Positions 1 to 7,200 of a stretch of DNA of 8,016 nt are shown one piece after another. The notes under the pieces were generated by a model. The model saw only the letters and a list, made by a program, of their open reading frames with translations. It searched no databases and was not told the DNA's origin. Positions within the stretch are counted from its first letter, which is position 1, and each line of letters starts with the position of its first letter. Source of the stretch: Candidatus Poribacteria bacterium (GTDB lineage: Bacteria; Poribacteria; WGA-4E; WGA-3G); the NCBI GenBank assembly GCA_009835515.1, contig VXXH01000047.1, positions 1-8,016 of the forward strand. Direction: 5' to 3'. The position numbers and the translations under genes are program-made.

Positions 1-17
1 CCGACAACTGACAACTA
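1..17. repeat. Heptamer repeat arm downstream of the PqqD-like gene (cut by window edge)
   Basis: This is a short arm of the degenerate heptamer family. On the minus strand it reads TAGTTGTCAGTTGTCGG, starting five bases after the TAA stop of the PqqD-like gene. Sixteen bases (2-17) are identical to 3865-3880, the arm after the small membrane protein gene. Any partner arm would lie outside the window. Confidence 0.6.
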
Positions 18-22
18 CTGCT

Positions 23-487
23 TTATCGTCTCTGTAGGAATCCAAGAAGCCCCGGCTTTGCAGGTTCGGGTTCCAAGGGTGCTGCGGGTGCATTCTGTTG
101 CGGAACAGCGAACTGTATAAAGTTCCGCTTGCCGAGCTGCTGCATAAACGTAAAGAGCGAGGTTTCTGCCTCTTTTCGTGTCAATTGGTACTGCTTTTGG
201 ACACCGTTGGTAATCTGTGAAATGGTATGCTTGCCGTCACACATCTGCCAGACGTAAGTTCCGATAGAATCGAGCACAATCACTCTTTTCCCGGGAAGCA
301 TGAAGAGTTTACTGACGAGCCGGATCCAGAGCGTCTCTTTCTGTGGAATGACGAGCGCGGCTTCGCCTTTGTCGTCTATTTCCCAAGTTATCAGCTGATT
401 CCGCACGGGGAACGCCTTCATGACCCGTGTCCGGTCCATGTCGGGACGTTTTTTGAGTTTGAGGGTATAAAGAAGTCTGTTTAGCAT
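23..487 (-). CDS. PqqD-like (RiPP-recognition-fold) protein, 154 aa
   Basis: This small soluble protein resembles the PqqD family. The matching core is roughly residues 67-125, with the pattern VLDSIGTYVWQMCDGKHTI, then a helix with Y100, then EAETSLFTFMQQLGKRNFI. Family members have the same layout (hydrophobic-D-x-hG-x-x-hW-x-h-x-D-G). PqqD itself binds the precursor peptide PqqA and presents it to a radical-SAM enzyme, and many stand-alone relatives exist with unknown partners. Residues 24-66 form an extra N-terminal beta-rich region (ITWEIDDKGEAALVIPQK), and residues 129-146 are a Pro/Ala-rich tail. No signal peptide or membrane helix is seen. I chose the ATG at 485-487. A TTG at 521-523 would add 12 residues, but these are translated from the heptamer repeat array and are not credible. 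No Shine-Dalgarno sequence precedes the ATG. No pqqA, pqqC or pqqE is present, so a role in PQQ synthesis is not supported. It is the last visible gene of the row. Confidence 0.8.
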   Translation of the reverse strand: MLNRLLYTLKLKKRPDMDRTRVMKAFPVRNQLITWEIDDKGEAALVIPQKETLWIRLVSKLFMLPGKRVIVLDSIGTYVWQMCDGKHTISQITNGVQKQYQLTRKEAETSLFTFMQQLGKRNFIQFAVPQQNAPAAPLEPEPAKPGLLGFLQRR

Positions 488-490
488 ATT

Positions 491-513
491 GGTTGTCGGT
501 TGTCGGTTGTCGG
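491..513. repeat. Tandem heptamer array GGTTGTC x3
   Basis: Three perfect copies of GGTTGTC occur at 491-497, 498-504 and 505-511, followed by GG. The array ends three bases upstream of the ATG of the PqqD-like gene (in transcript order), where a ribosome binding site would be expected. Read as protein, it generates the doubtful extension SDNRQPTT in the longer frame. Confidence 0.8.
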
Positions 514-536
514 AAACCGTCAACCGTTAGCAGAAT

Positions 537-640
537 AGTTGTCAGTTGTCAGTTAAAGAGGGTTTCTGTAGCGGATACAACAAACGGGACTGCCACAAGG
601 TAACTCTTAACCGAAAACTGATAACCGAAAACTGATAACT
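537..640. repeat. Palindromic heptamer-repeat element, copy B (MITE-like)
   Basis: About 104 bases lie between the 346-residue gene and the PqqD-like gene. The left arm is 537-560 (AGTTGTC twice, then AGTTAAAGAG). The right arm is 604-640 and contains two copies of the 14-mer AACCGAAAACTGAT (609-622, 623-636). The reverse complement of 604-626 matches the left arm at about 19 of 23 positions, with one gap. The interior (561-603) has no coding potential that I can see. Segment 537-574 also resembles 1705-1743 in copy C. Inverted ends around a non-coding core are typical of MITE-like or REP/BIME-like elements; which one applies is not known. There is no clear target-site duplication. Confidence 0.6.
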
Positions 641-641
641 A

Positions 642-1682
642 TCAGTGGCATTCAATGCTTTCAGCGACCTTCTGGACAGTCGGGCCCCCATTGTCGCTCC
701 CGATAGACTGGATAACATAGATCCGATTAGAATGATTGCATCGCCAGAGATGAAACGCGAATGCTGTCCGCTTGGAAAGCTTATCGAGTATCAACACAGG
801 ACTGAAGGGTACACCGTCGTAGAACCGTGTCTGTTCTCCAACGAGTGTCAACCGTTCATCACCTCCATCTATGTGAGAGGTCACCTCAAACCCGTAGCCG
901 CGAATCGCTTTTGCATATTTTGCGCGAAACCATGCTTCCAGTGGGTTCGACGCATCTTTATAGTCGCCTAACATCATCTCTGCGGGACCGTATCGTTCAA
1001 TACTGAGCCGTCCCACGTCGGGAGGCGCAAAACCCGTGTTTCCACCGGAGCCGTTCGTCTTTCGTACGCGGTCATGTACCAGTTTAGCGAGCCGGAGCGC
1101 GCTTTGAAAACGCACACGTTTTGCCACAAACACAAACAGTAGATAGCCGCTGAGCAGCTTCTGACGTTCCAATTTGTATTCTTTCGGCACCCCCAACTTA
1201 AGCCCGTAAGCACTCCACAATGTCCGTGGTGCCTCACTACGGTCTACAATTGATTGGAAAATTCGGAGTACCGTGGGTCGCCAGTTCTCTTTGAGCCGTC
1301 CCATGACCTGTACGATTGTGATCCGTTTCCCGACGTGGAAAATCAATCCATTGGCACGAATGTCGCCCTTCCAGCTAAAACCGAGGACGTTGCGTCCTTC
1401 AAAGAATTCCTCCTCTTTAATGAGGTTGACGTTCCGGCGGAAGGAGAGTTCGGTACCTTTTCTTTTGTAGGTCTTGCGAATCAACTTAAAGTATTCGTCA
1501 AGCGTTGCGTGGAGATCAGGTTTTTTGCGTCGCGTATGCGCCCATTTGAGTTCGAGGCGTGGCATATCTCCATCATCAAGCCGGAGATACCCTGTTTTCT
1601 GGTCTCCGCTGAGTCCGCTGAGTTCCCATGTCGTGGGTATTTCGAGTTGTATGCCTGCCCAGCCAAAAACAGTCCAGTCCAT
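642..1682 (-). CDS. Uncharacterised protein with two tandem similar domains, 346 aa
   Basis: I do not recognise a characterised family. The protein appears to be an internal duplication. Residues 5-148 open with GWAGIQLEIPTTWELSGLSG and end with RPTVLRIFQSIVD. Residues 155-346 open with WSAYGLKLGVPKEYKLERQK and end with PTVQKVAESIEC. Each half has an early 'G-hydrophobic-x-hydrophobic-x-(I/V)P-x-x-(W/Y)' strand, a basic helical middle, late strands (ITIVQVMG; IYVIQSIG) and a closing amphipathic helix. That layout recalls the DcrB/Mog1/PsbP-like fold, but this is inference from pattern only. No signal peptide or transmembrane segment is seen, so a cytoplasmic location is likely. The start is an ATG at 1680-1682 with no Shine-Dalgarno sequence; a TATATA box sits only three bases upstream. 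The stop TGA is followed at once by an in-frame TAG, and the repeat element begins there. Its place between the OPT-like transporter and the PqqD-like gene suggests a shared pathway, but the function is unknown. Confidence 0.75.
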   Translation of the reverse strand: MDWTVFGWAGIQLEIPTTWELSGLSGDQKTGYLRLDDGDMPRLELKWAHTRRKKPDLHATLDEYFKLIRKTYKRKGTELSFRRNVNLIKEEEFFEGRNVLGFSWKGDIRANGLIFHVGKRITIVQVMGRLKENWRPTVLRIFQSIVDRSEAPRTLWSAYGLKLGVPKEYKLERQKLLSGYLLFVFVAKRVRFQSALRLAKLVHDRVRKTNGSGGNTGFAPPDVGRLSIERYGPAEMMLGDYKDASNPLEAWFRAKYAKAIRGYGFEVTSHIDGGDERLTLVGEQTRFYDGVPFSPVLILDKLSKRTAFAFHLWRCNHSNRIYVIQSIGSDNGGPTVQKVAESIECH

Positions 1683-1685
1683 GTT

Positions 1686-1713
1686 TATATAGTTATCAGT
1701 TGTCAGTTGTCAG
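1686..1713 (-). promoter_or_regulatory. Candidate sigma70-type promoter of the 346-residue gene
   Basis: On the minus strand CTGACA (1713-1708) is followed, after 16 bases, by TATATA (1691-1686). These are five of six matches to TTGACA and a fair -10 box. The -35 box is supplied by the heptamer repeat. The -10 box ends three bases before the ATG, so transcription would start at or next to the start codon, giving a nearly leaderless message. The prediction is by eye only. The repeat offers several similar -35 boxes, and the near-absent leader weakens the case. Confidence 0.25.
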
Positions 1714-1808
1714 TTGTCAGTTAAGGAGATTTCTGACGAGCGGCATGCCTCTTTCTGAAAACCGATAACTGAAAAGATTTTTTGAAAAAAAATCCGTACT
1801 GACAACTC
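1691..1808. repeat. Palindromic heptamer-repeat element, copy C (MITE-like)
   Basis: This copy fills the gap between the OPT-like transporter and the 346-residue gene. The left part holds AGTTATC (1691-1697) and three copies of AGTTGTC (1698-1718), then AGTTAAGGAG. The right part holds AAAACCGATAACTGAAAA (1758-1775) and ACTGACAACTCTTAA, which runs into the transporter stop codon. In a minus-strand transcript, AGUUGUCAGU right after the stop can pair perfectly over ten bases with ACUGACAACU near the next start. AGUUAUCGGUU can likewise pair with the GAUAACU copies. An eight-base perfect palindrome GGCATGCC sits in the middle (1742-1749). The segment 1705-1743 is shared with copy B, and 1753-1775 resembles 3855-3877 of copy D. 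Confidence 0.6.
1776..1794. repeat. AT-rich inverted repeat inside copy C
   Basis: GATTTTTT (1776-1783) and AAAAAATC (1787-1794) form perfect eight-base arms around a three-base loop, 15 bases past the transporter stop in the transcript. Seven of the eight pairs are A-T, so the stem is weak, and CTTTTC rather than a clean U-tract follows. It may help transcription end, but it is not a convincing intrinsic terminator. Confidence 0.35.
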
Positions 1809-3797
1809 TTAAAACGGTTTGACGATAACGGCTTTGGAGACAAGGGCAATAGCAACGGTCCCCATACCGATGAGACCGACCCCACACGCAAACCCTGCTG
1901 CGAGCACTGGATTGAACATATACCAGCGTTTCATACCGAACCGCTTAATCATATAGAATCGCCCGATAACCGCCCCGAGTAGCCGTGCGATCATGCTGCC
2001 CGGATCAGCCCCAATACCTCCAATAATGCCATAGAACCACATTGAGGGTAGTTTAAAGACCCACAACATACCGTAGATTGCGAGGCTTGAGGTAAATCCA
2101 GCGGAGACATAATCACCGCGAATTGCTTGAAGCATTTGGCTATTTCCATCCCGCAGTGAAGTTTTCCAGAGACATTCATTTGTGGCGTTAATGGGCCACA
2201 TCATCTGTGCGAATGGATACTGCGCACTCGGAATAGGAGCAATCTTCCAGATAAAGTGCATCACCACAATCCCACTGACGATCAAGATTGGCATAATCAG
2301 GAGTGTGCCAGCAAGGTTTGAGGTGAAAGTTGTGCCTGTCAATTCAAGCACTCGCCAACTCTGCGTACCGCGTCCATAATCTTCGTCTGGCAGCGGTGCG
2401 AACCAGATATCTATCTCCTCGTATCGGCTTAAAATAAAGGTAATTTCGTGTAAATAGGGTATATCAAATAGGTCGCGTCCCAACACCCCGAAAGTTCGTG
2501 CGGTAATATACGAGTTGAGCGGTGTATACAGGAATGCAAAGCCTAACAGGAAACTCAACGGGAAGTTCGGGACCATCCAGTGAATAAGCCATACGAATCC
2601 GCCCATACCGACGAACCACAATAAACCCATCAACCATATCGGGAAATCGCCACGGTTCGGAGGCGTAGCGAAGGAACCGCGTTCTCCGGCGGTCTTTTTG
2701 GATCTCTGTAGTTTAAAAAGCATCGGGATCGAAGCCGCCATGCCGACGAGTGCGAGACTAAAGGCTTTCCCCATACCGTAACTCATCCAGAAATCCAGCC
2801 CGTTGAACAAGCCGACACCCCGGACATCCAACCCAGGTTTCCACTGGTGGAGGATCTCGTATCGGTAGAGAATTTGGGGGTTCAAAATGAATTGCGATGC
2901 CATTGCAGTAATGAACTCTGTCATGACAATCGGGAACGGCAGCACGAATCCAAAGAGCATCTGCCCGAAGTCAGTTCGGAAAGCGAAAACACCGGTTGGT
3001 GCGAACCCTTCAATACTTTGTGTGAAATCTATCCACGGGATCTTCAGAATCTGAATCGGCTGGCTCATCATGACACCAGTGAGCGAAGGGACACCGATAT
3101 AGAGGAATCCCCAAATTAGCCCTGCCATAGAACCGATAGAGAAGACGCGCCATCGCCAAGTCTCTTCTTTCCCGGTTGTTTCAGCCAATGCGGTTGCGCC
3201 CTGTGCCGTAATGGGTGCCATCGGATATGGGAGCCGTTCGAGGTCCGCCGTGAGCCGGAACAAGATATACTGCGCGCTAACAGAGCGCAACGTGCCGAGG
3301 AGTTTTCCTGCGAGGTAAATGGCAATGGGTAGGAACCAGTCGGGATGCAATAAACTTCGCGTGAGTACGCCGACGGAATCGCCTGCGGGTACAATCCATG
3401 CAGGAATTTTGTCAGCGATTTCATAGGAAGCCGCCTGCGGGGTATTGATGAAGTAGGCGTACCAGATAAAACTTCGGTACTGCATACCACTTCCGACAGC
3501 TGCGCCGGTTAACCCGAGGAGCATATAGAGTTCCTGCCGCCGGGCGGTTGTAAAGGAACGCCGAGCGAGCTCGGTAAATAGAATTACGGCGACCCAAGGT
3601 GCTGCACCAGCACCGGATTCACCGGATACATAACTGAGATAGATGGAACCTGGCATCATCAACAAGCCGACGAAAAGTGCTCCGATGAACACCTTAACCG
3701 TCAACCCCGACTCAAAGGTACGGATACCGCCTTCAATGTCGTATCGCTGTGCCCAAGCTTGCCATTCATCTGCTTGTGTTACTCTTTCTCTCGCCAA
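1809..3797 (-). CDS. OPT-like (DUF6785/DUF6784-type) polytopic membrane transporter, 662 aa
   Basis: This is a long, very hydrophobic protein with about 13-16 membrane spans by eye, for example around residues 34-56, 66-79, 90-116, 153-170, 217-238, 278-303, 341-361, 386-409, 413-433, 495-516, 566-590 and 629-655. The segment LERLPYPMAPITAQGATALA (187-206) matches the conserved Leu-Pro-Tyr-Pro region of oligopeptide-transporter (OPT) superfamily proteins, and the overall length fits. From memory it belongs to the DUF6785/DUF6784 group of OPT relatives in uncultivated bacteria. Characterised OPT members import small peptides or metal chelates by proton symport; the substrate here is unknown. 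A soluble loop at about residues 434-480 holds acidic residues (SRYEEIDIWFAPLPDEDYG). The start is a TTG at 3795-3797, chosen because a good AAGGAG lies ten bases upstream and no ATG or GTG is available before the upstream in-frame stop. The reading frame is intact. The TAA stop runs straight into the repeat element. Confidence 0.8.
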   Translation of the reverse strand: MARERVTQADEWQAWAQRYDIEGGIRTFESGLTVKVFIGALFVGLLMMPGSIYLSYVSGESGAGAAPWVAVILFTELARRSFTTARRQELYMLLGLTGAAVGSGMQYRSFIWYAYFINTPQAASYEIADKIPAWIVPAGDSVGVLTRSLLHPDWFLPIAIYLAGKLLGTLRSVSAQYILFRLTADLERLPYPMAPITAQGATALAETTGKEETWRWRVFSIGSMAGLIWGFLYIGVPSLTGVMMSQPIQILKIPWIDFTQSIEGFAPTGVFAFRTDFGQMLFGFVLPFPIVMTEFITAMASQFILNPQILYRYEILHQWKPGLDVRGVGLFNGLDFWMSYGMGKAFSLALVGMAASIPMLFKLQRSKKTAGERGSFATPPNRGDFPIWLMGLLWFVGMGGFVWLIHWMVPNFPLSFLLGFAFLYTPLNSYITARTFGVLGRDLFDIPYLHEITFILSRYEEIDIWFAPLPDEDYGRGTQSWRVLELTGTTFTSNLAGTLLIMPILIVSGIVVMHFIWKIAPIPSAQYPFAQMMWPINATNECLWKTSLRDGNSQMLQAIRGDYVSAGFTSSLAIYGMLWVFKLPSMWFYGIIGGIGADPGSMIARLLGAVIGRFYMIKRFGMKRWYMFNPVLAAGFACGVGLIGMGTVAIALVSKAVIVKPF

Positions 3798-3807
3798 ATT
3801 GAATGTT

Positions 3808-3813
3808 CTCCTT
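3808..3813 (-). promoter_or_regulatory. Ribosome binding site of the OPT-like transporter
   Basis: The minus strand reads AAGGAG here, leaving ten bases before the TTG codon at 3795-3797. This is the clearest Shine-Dalgarno sequence in the window. It decides the unusual TTG start, because no in-frame ATG or GTG lies between it and the upstream stop. It lies just downstream, in the transcript, of the repeat hairpin at 3820-3878. Confidence 0.7.
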
Positions 3814-3819
3814 TTATGC

Positions 3820-3878
3820 GTTATCAGTTATCGGTAAGAACCCATTCTTTTTCTTTCTGACAATCGACAACTGACAAC
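3820..3878. repeat. Palindromic heptamer-repeat element, copy D (16-bp stem)
   Basis: The arms are 3820-3835 (GTTATCAGTTATCGGT) and 3863-3878 (ATCGACAACTGACAAC), separated by 27 bases. They match at 13 of 16 positions as DNA. In a minus-strand transcript two of the three differences become G-U wobbles, so 15 of 16 positions pair, including 14 in a row. The hairpin lies between the stop of the small membrane protein gene and the Shine-Dalgarno of the OPT-like transporter. No U-tract follows, so it looks like a processing, stability or mobile palindromic element rather than a simple terminator. Confidence 0.65.
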
Positions 3879-3884
3879 TAATTC

Positions 3885-4073
3885 TCACTCGTCGCCTGAC
3901 TCTTTAGTGCTGTCGGTGTCTCGTAGCTCTTCCCAGAAATGCGCGCAGAAGATACCAATTGTCAGCACAAGAGCCGAGAACATTTGCCATTGCCAACGTC
4001 CATCAAGAGCGATAACAATGAACAGCCATAAGAAGCTGCCGATGATGATAATAGTAGTTGCTACTTTTTCCAT
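3885..4073 (-). CDS. Small two-helix membrane protein, 62 aa
   Basis: This is a short intact frame with two predicted membrane helices: about residues 5-23 (ATTIIIIGSFLWLFIVIAL) and 29-46 (WQMFSALVLTIGIFCAHF). A short polar loop DGRWQ joins them, and a strongly acidic tail follows (EELRDTDSTKESGDE). The hydrophobic-helix composition and its place between two transport genes on the same strand support a real gene. I prefer the ATG at 4071-4073, with AAAGGA 14 bases upstream, which is rather distant. A GTG at 4146-4148 would give 87 residues with a basic, soluble N-terminal extension and cannot be excluded. No family is recognised. It could be an accessory subunit of the neighbouring permease or transporter, but that rests on position alone. 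Confidence 0.6.
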   Translation of the reverse strand: MEKVATTIIIIGSFLWLFIVIALDGRWQWQMFSALVLTIGIFCAHFWEELRDTDSTKESGDE

Positions 4074-4227
4074 ATTTTTAACTATGGTCCTTTGATCATC
4101 GTTCCACTGCGTTTTGCGGCGTACTCGCCCATAAGCGATCTGCTTCACGATGGTTTCTGGTTAATTCTGTATTGGGTTTGGAAACTCCTATATGTTCCTA
4201 ATTTTCGTCTGGACTTCACCGAAAACC
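4074..4227. other. Gap between permease and small membrane protein genes, no repeat element
   Basis: This 154-base gap lacks the heptamer arrays found in the other three gaps. It holds only an ACCGAAAACC (4218-4227) next to the permease stop, which reads GGTTTTCGGT on the minus strand and resembles one degenerate repeat unit. If the small protein starts at the GTG at 4148, the gap shrinks to 79 bases. AAAGGA (4088-4093, minus strand) is the likely but distant ribosome binding site of the small gene. I see no convincing promoter or terminator. Confidence 0.4.
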
Positions 4228-7200
4228 TTAGTCCGCTGGTGTCCGGACCGGATCCATTTGGGATGTTTCCTCCGTTGCGGCATCTGTGCCTTCGGTTCTA
4301 CCGCGTTCATGGAACTCTGAACGTATATCGACGCTGAACGTCCGCCAGATAAGCAGCTGCTTCCGTAGCAGGTTGAGGAAGCGTCGGTTCACCCGTTTCC
4401 AAGAGGCGATCTCGCCGCTCTCGCGATGTACATCCAACGTAATTTTGTAGAGATCTTCCTCCTCACCCCCCACAGGCGAGGTAACAAATTGAATTGATTG
4501 GCTCACCCCCAAGTCATAGGGTGCCAACCATACCATCATTCCGATTTGGTATGAGTCTTCTGCAGTTTCGCTGAAGGCGACTTGGTCGGTGTAGAAATCG
4601 CTTGCGGATTCATCTGCGTGCGCCTCAAAATAGTCGCGCATAAAGACATTCAAACCGAGTGCCTCTTCTTCAAGCACCGTGAAAGGCAGATTGAAGTGCC
4701 AGACATCGCCTTCTGGTTCCGGGAGTTTCCATTTACGTTCAATATCAGGGACAGCCATCCGTGAGGCTTTGATTGCCGGATAGAGGGTACTCAGGAGCAC
4801 CACAATCATGACGATAATCGTTGCGACAACGGTTGACATTGACGAATAGTTGAGGGTCAACCCAGCGAGCCATCCGAAGTGGACAAGTGTCGTTGCTATT
4901 GCCTGCCCCATAAGGTAACCCAGCACAGCCCCGACGATAGCGTATACACAGGCTTCAGCAAGGAAAAGGAAGGCGATATGTACAGGTGCGAGGCCGACAG
5001 AACTGTAAATACTGATCTCCCGGACACGTTCATAGACCGCCCCAAGCATCGTGTTGAGTACGATGAGCGCGGCAATCAAAATCGGTACGAATAGATTGCC
5101 CATTCCACTGAAGCTCGTCATCCCGATACTACTATAGAGATACGTGTCTTTATCACGTCCGACGAAGAAGTCAAGAGCGATGCGGTTCATGAGGGGTGCC
5201 ATGATGAGGTCCAGCTTATCAATTGCTCCGAGCAGTTGGGGGTCATCTTCTCGCGGTTCCATATTAACGGCGACGCTGCGGAGCGTGCCGCCTTGGTTCA
5301 TGACCACCTCATAAGGCAGAATAGCGATACTGTCTGGCGTGAGGTGGAGGTATTTCTGCAATTCACCTTCGAGCGTTTCATCGCCTGTAGCCCCACGACT
5401 GCGTTGCTGTTGCATTAATTGATAATCGACGGGTGTCAGTTCTTCGCCATCGTTATCTGTGAGATCTTTGAACCCGATGCCGAGCACACCGACGACAGTA
5501 AAGTCCGCGCCATAGACAGAAACGGTCGCCTTGCCCATATCGCTTTCGGTGATTTTCAGCAATTCTGCCATCCCTTTCGGTAGAACAATCGCATAGGGCC
5601 ACTCCGTAGGCCATTCAGTGGCATCAGCAGGATCAAACCATTTTCCATATTGCAGGTATCTATTAATACCACTAACAGCGGGTTCTGATTCATTCATTCC
5701 GACGAGCATGTTTGCAGCGAAGGTCAATGCTTCACCGGTGAGTTGATGCGTTGGGGGTGATGGGTCTGCCATGTTTGGTGTGCGTGTTAGCTGCACAAAG
5801 GATTGATCTCCAGTCCCTGAGGATTGATACCAAGCACGTGGTGCGACGACGTTCCGGACGGTTACGATGGCTTCTTCGTCTACCTGTTCAATGAAGCCGT
5901 TTTGTTCTAAAGCAGCGACAGCCTCTGGTACATTAATCGGTTGTTGTCCCTGTTTGACGAGGATCTCATTTTTCCGTGCCAGAAGTCGCTCTAAGGCGGT
6001 CAGTGTGATTTGTGTTTTCTGCATGTCGTTGAGCACAGAGGTCAACACAGGTTCCTCAAGCGGACGCCAGTACTGGTCTCGGATGAGGAGTCCTGTATAG
6101 CGCGGTGTCACCTGTGGGAGACTCGTTCTATTCGGATGCATAAACGTTCGTACGGAGGTAAACGAGATAACCGTGAAAGTAAGAATTACCAACGTGCAAC
6201 ATGTCAGGATTGTCCGGCCTTTCCGTTTCCGCATGTTGGAAATCCCCAAGCTAAACGCTGCGGCGCTTGCACTCAACCTGCCGACATCAGCCTTGTAAAC
6301 TTTGCTGCCTTCTTGCCGAATTTTTTCGAGCTGCTCTTCAAATTTCCGGACAATAATACTGATAACAATAACCGTCAAGGCAAGGACAACAAACGCAATC
6401 AAAATAATCACAGGGGTGGTCGTGATTTGGAAGGCAGGGTGAACCTGGCTTAGGAAGAAGAATACGAGTAAAAAGATACCGAACGAACCGAGAATTTGCT
6501 TATGGATATTTGGGAAACCGAAGACGAGTCGCTCCATAAAGTAGGCAAACGGCATCAGTAGTGCAAGGTAGAACATCACACCGTTGACAACATCGTTACC
6601 GGTCTGTTTGACATCTGGGTATGCGCGAGATTCATAGCCCCATGCGGCGCGTGCAAGTTTGAGTGCTTGTTGATAATCACTTTGGAGTAGCTCTGTCTCG
6701 GCGCGCGCGAGGTATTCATTTGCGAATTGATGCAGTTTGTCAAGCCGGTCGCTGGAGATACCGAAACGTTTATAGAGCCGTGATCGGTTCTCATCAAGCC
6801 ACCACATATCTCGAACAACGACGTAGGGAGTAAGACGGATCCGTCCATTTTCACGGACGACAAACCCTTCACCGGTGTAAAGTGTGGGGTTCTTCATCCC
6901 GCTCTTCGTCGCTTTGATGAGTAGGAGACGTTTCCCGATCTGCCCGTAAGCCATTCCGATTTTAATACGGGTATTCGGTTCGCTGTAGACGAGGGCGATC
7001 GGTTCAGCTGCGGAGACCCCTTCTTGCTGCCAGGGTTTGGACATTCCATACTTCTCCGGCGCGCTATCCGTGAGTGCGTCGTAAATTTCAAGTTCCCGCA
7101 AGGTTCGCAGATACCGCTGGTCAACCAAATCGTAGATAGTCGTGGATACACACGGGAATGTTACGACACGACACCCACGCCGCCGGGTATTAATAGGCAC

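Noticed and set aside
227..484. Plus-strand open frame of 85 codons opposite the PqqD-like gene
   Set aside because: It is fully antisense to a gene with clear family similarity, and its translation shows no recognisable motif.
491..640. Possible CRISPR array
   Set aside because: The repeat units are 7 or 14 bases in direct tandem or inverted arms, with no regular unique spacers and no cas genes.
1254..1724. Plus-strand open frame of 156 codons opposite the 346-residue gene
   Set aside because: It is antisense to an intact, internally repeated protein, and its end is translated from the heptamer repeat.
1742..1749. GGCATGCC as an operator
   Set aside because: An isolated eight-base palindrome is weak evidence, no regulator gene is nearby, and it lies inside a repeat element.
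1776..1794. Classical rho-independent terminator after the transporter gene
   Set aside because: The stem is almost entirely A-T and is not followed by a proper U-tract, so I list it only as an inverted repeat.
4092..4337. Plus-strand open frame of 81 codons across the permease stop and the gap
   Set aside because: It overlaps the permease C-terminus and the region upstream of the small gene on the other strand; no convincing ribosome binding site or family was seen.
6010..6453. Plus-strand open frame of 147 codons opposite the permease gene
   Set aside because: It overlaps the FtsX/MacB-like coding region on the other strand and looks like a low-complexity shadow frame.
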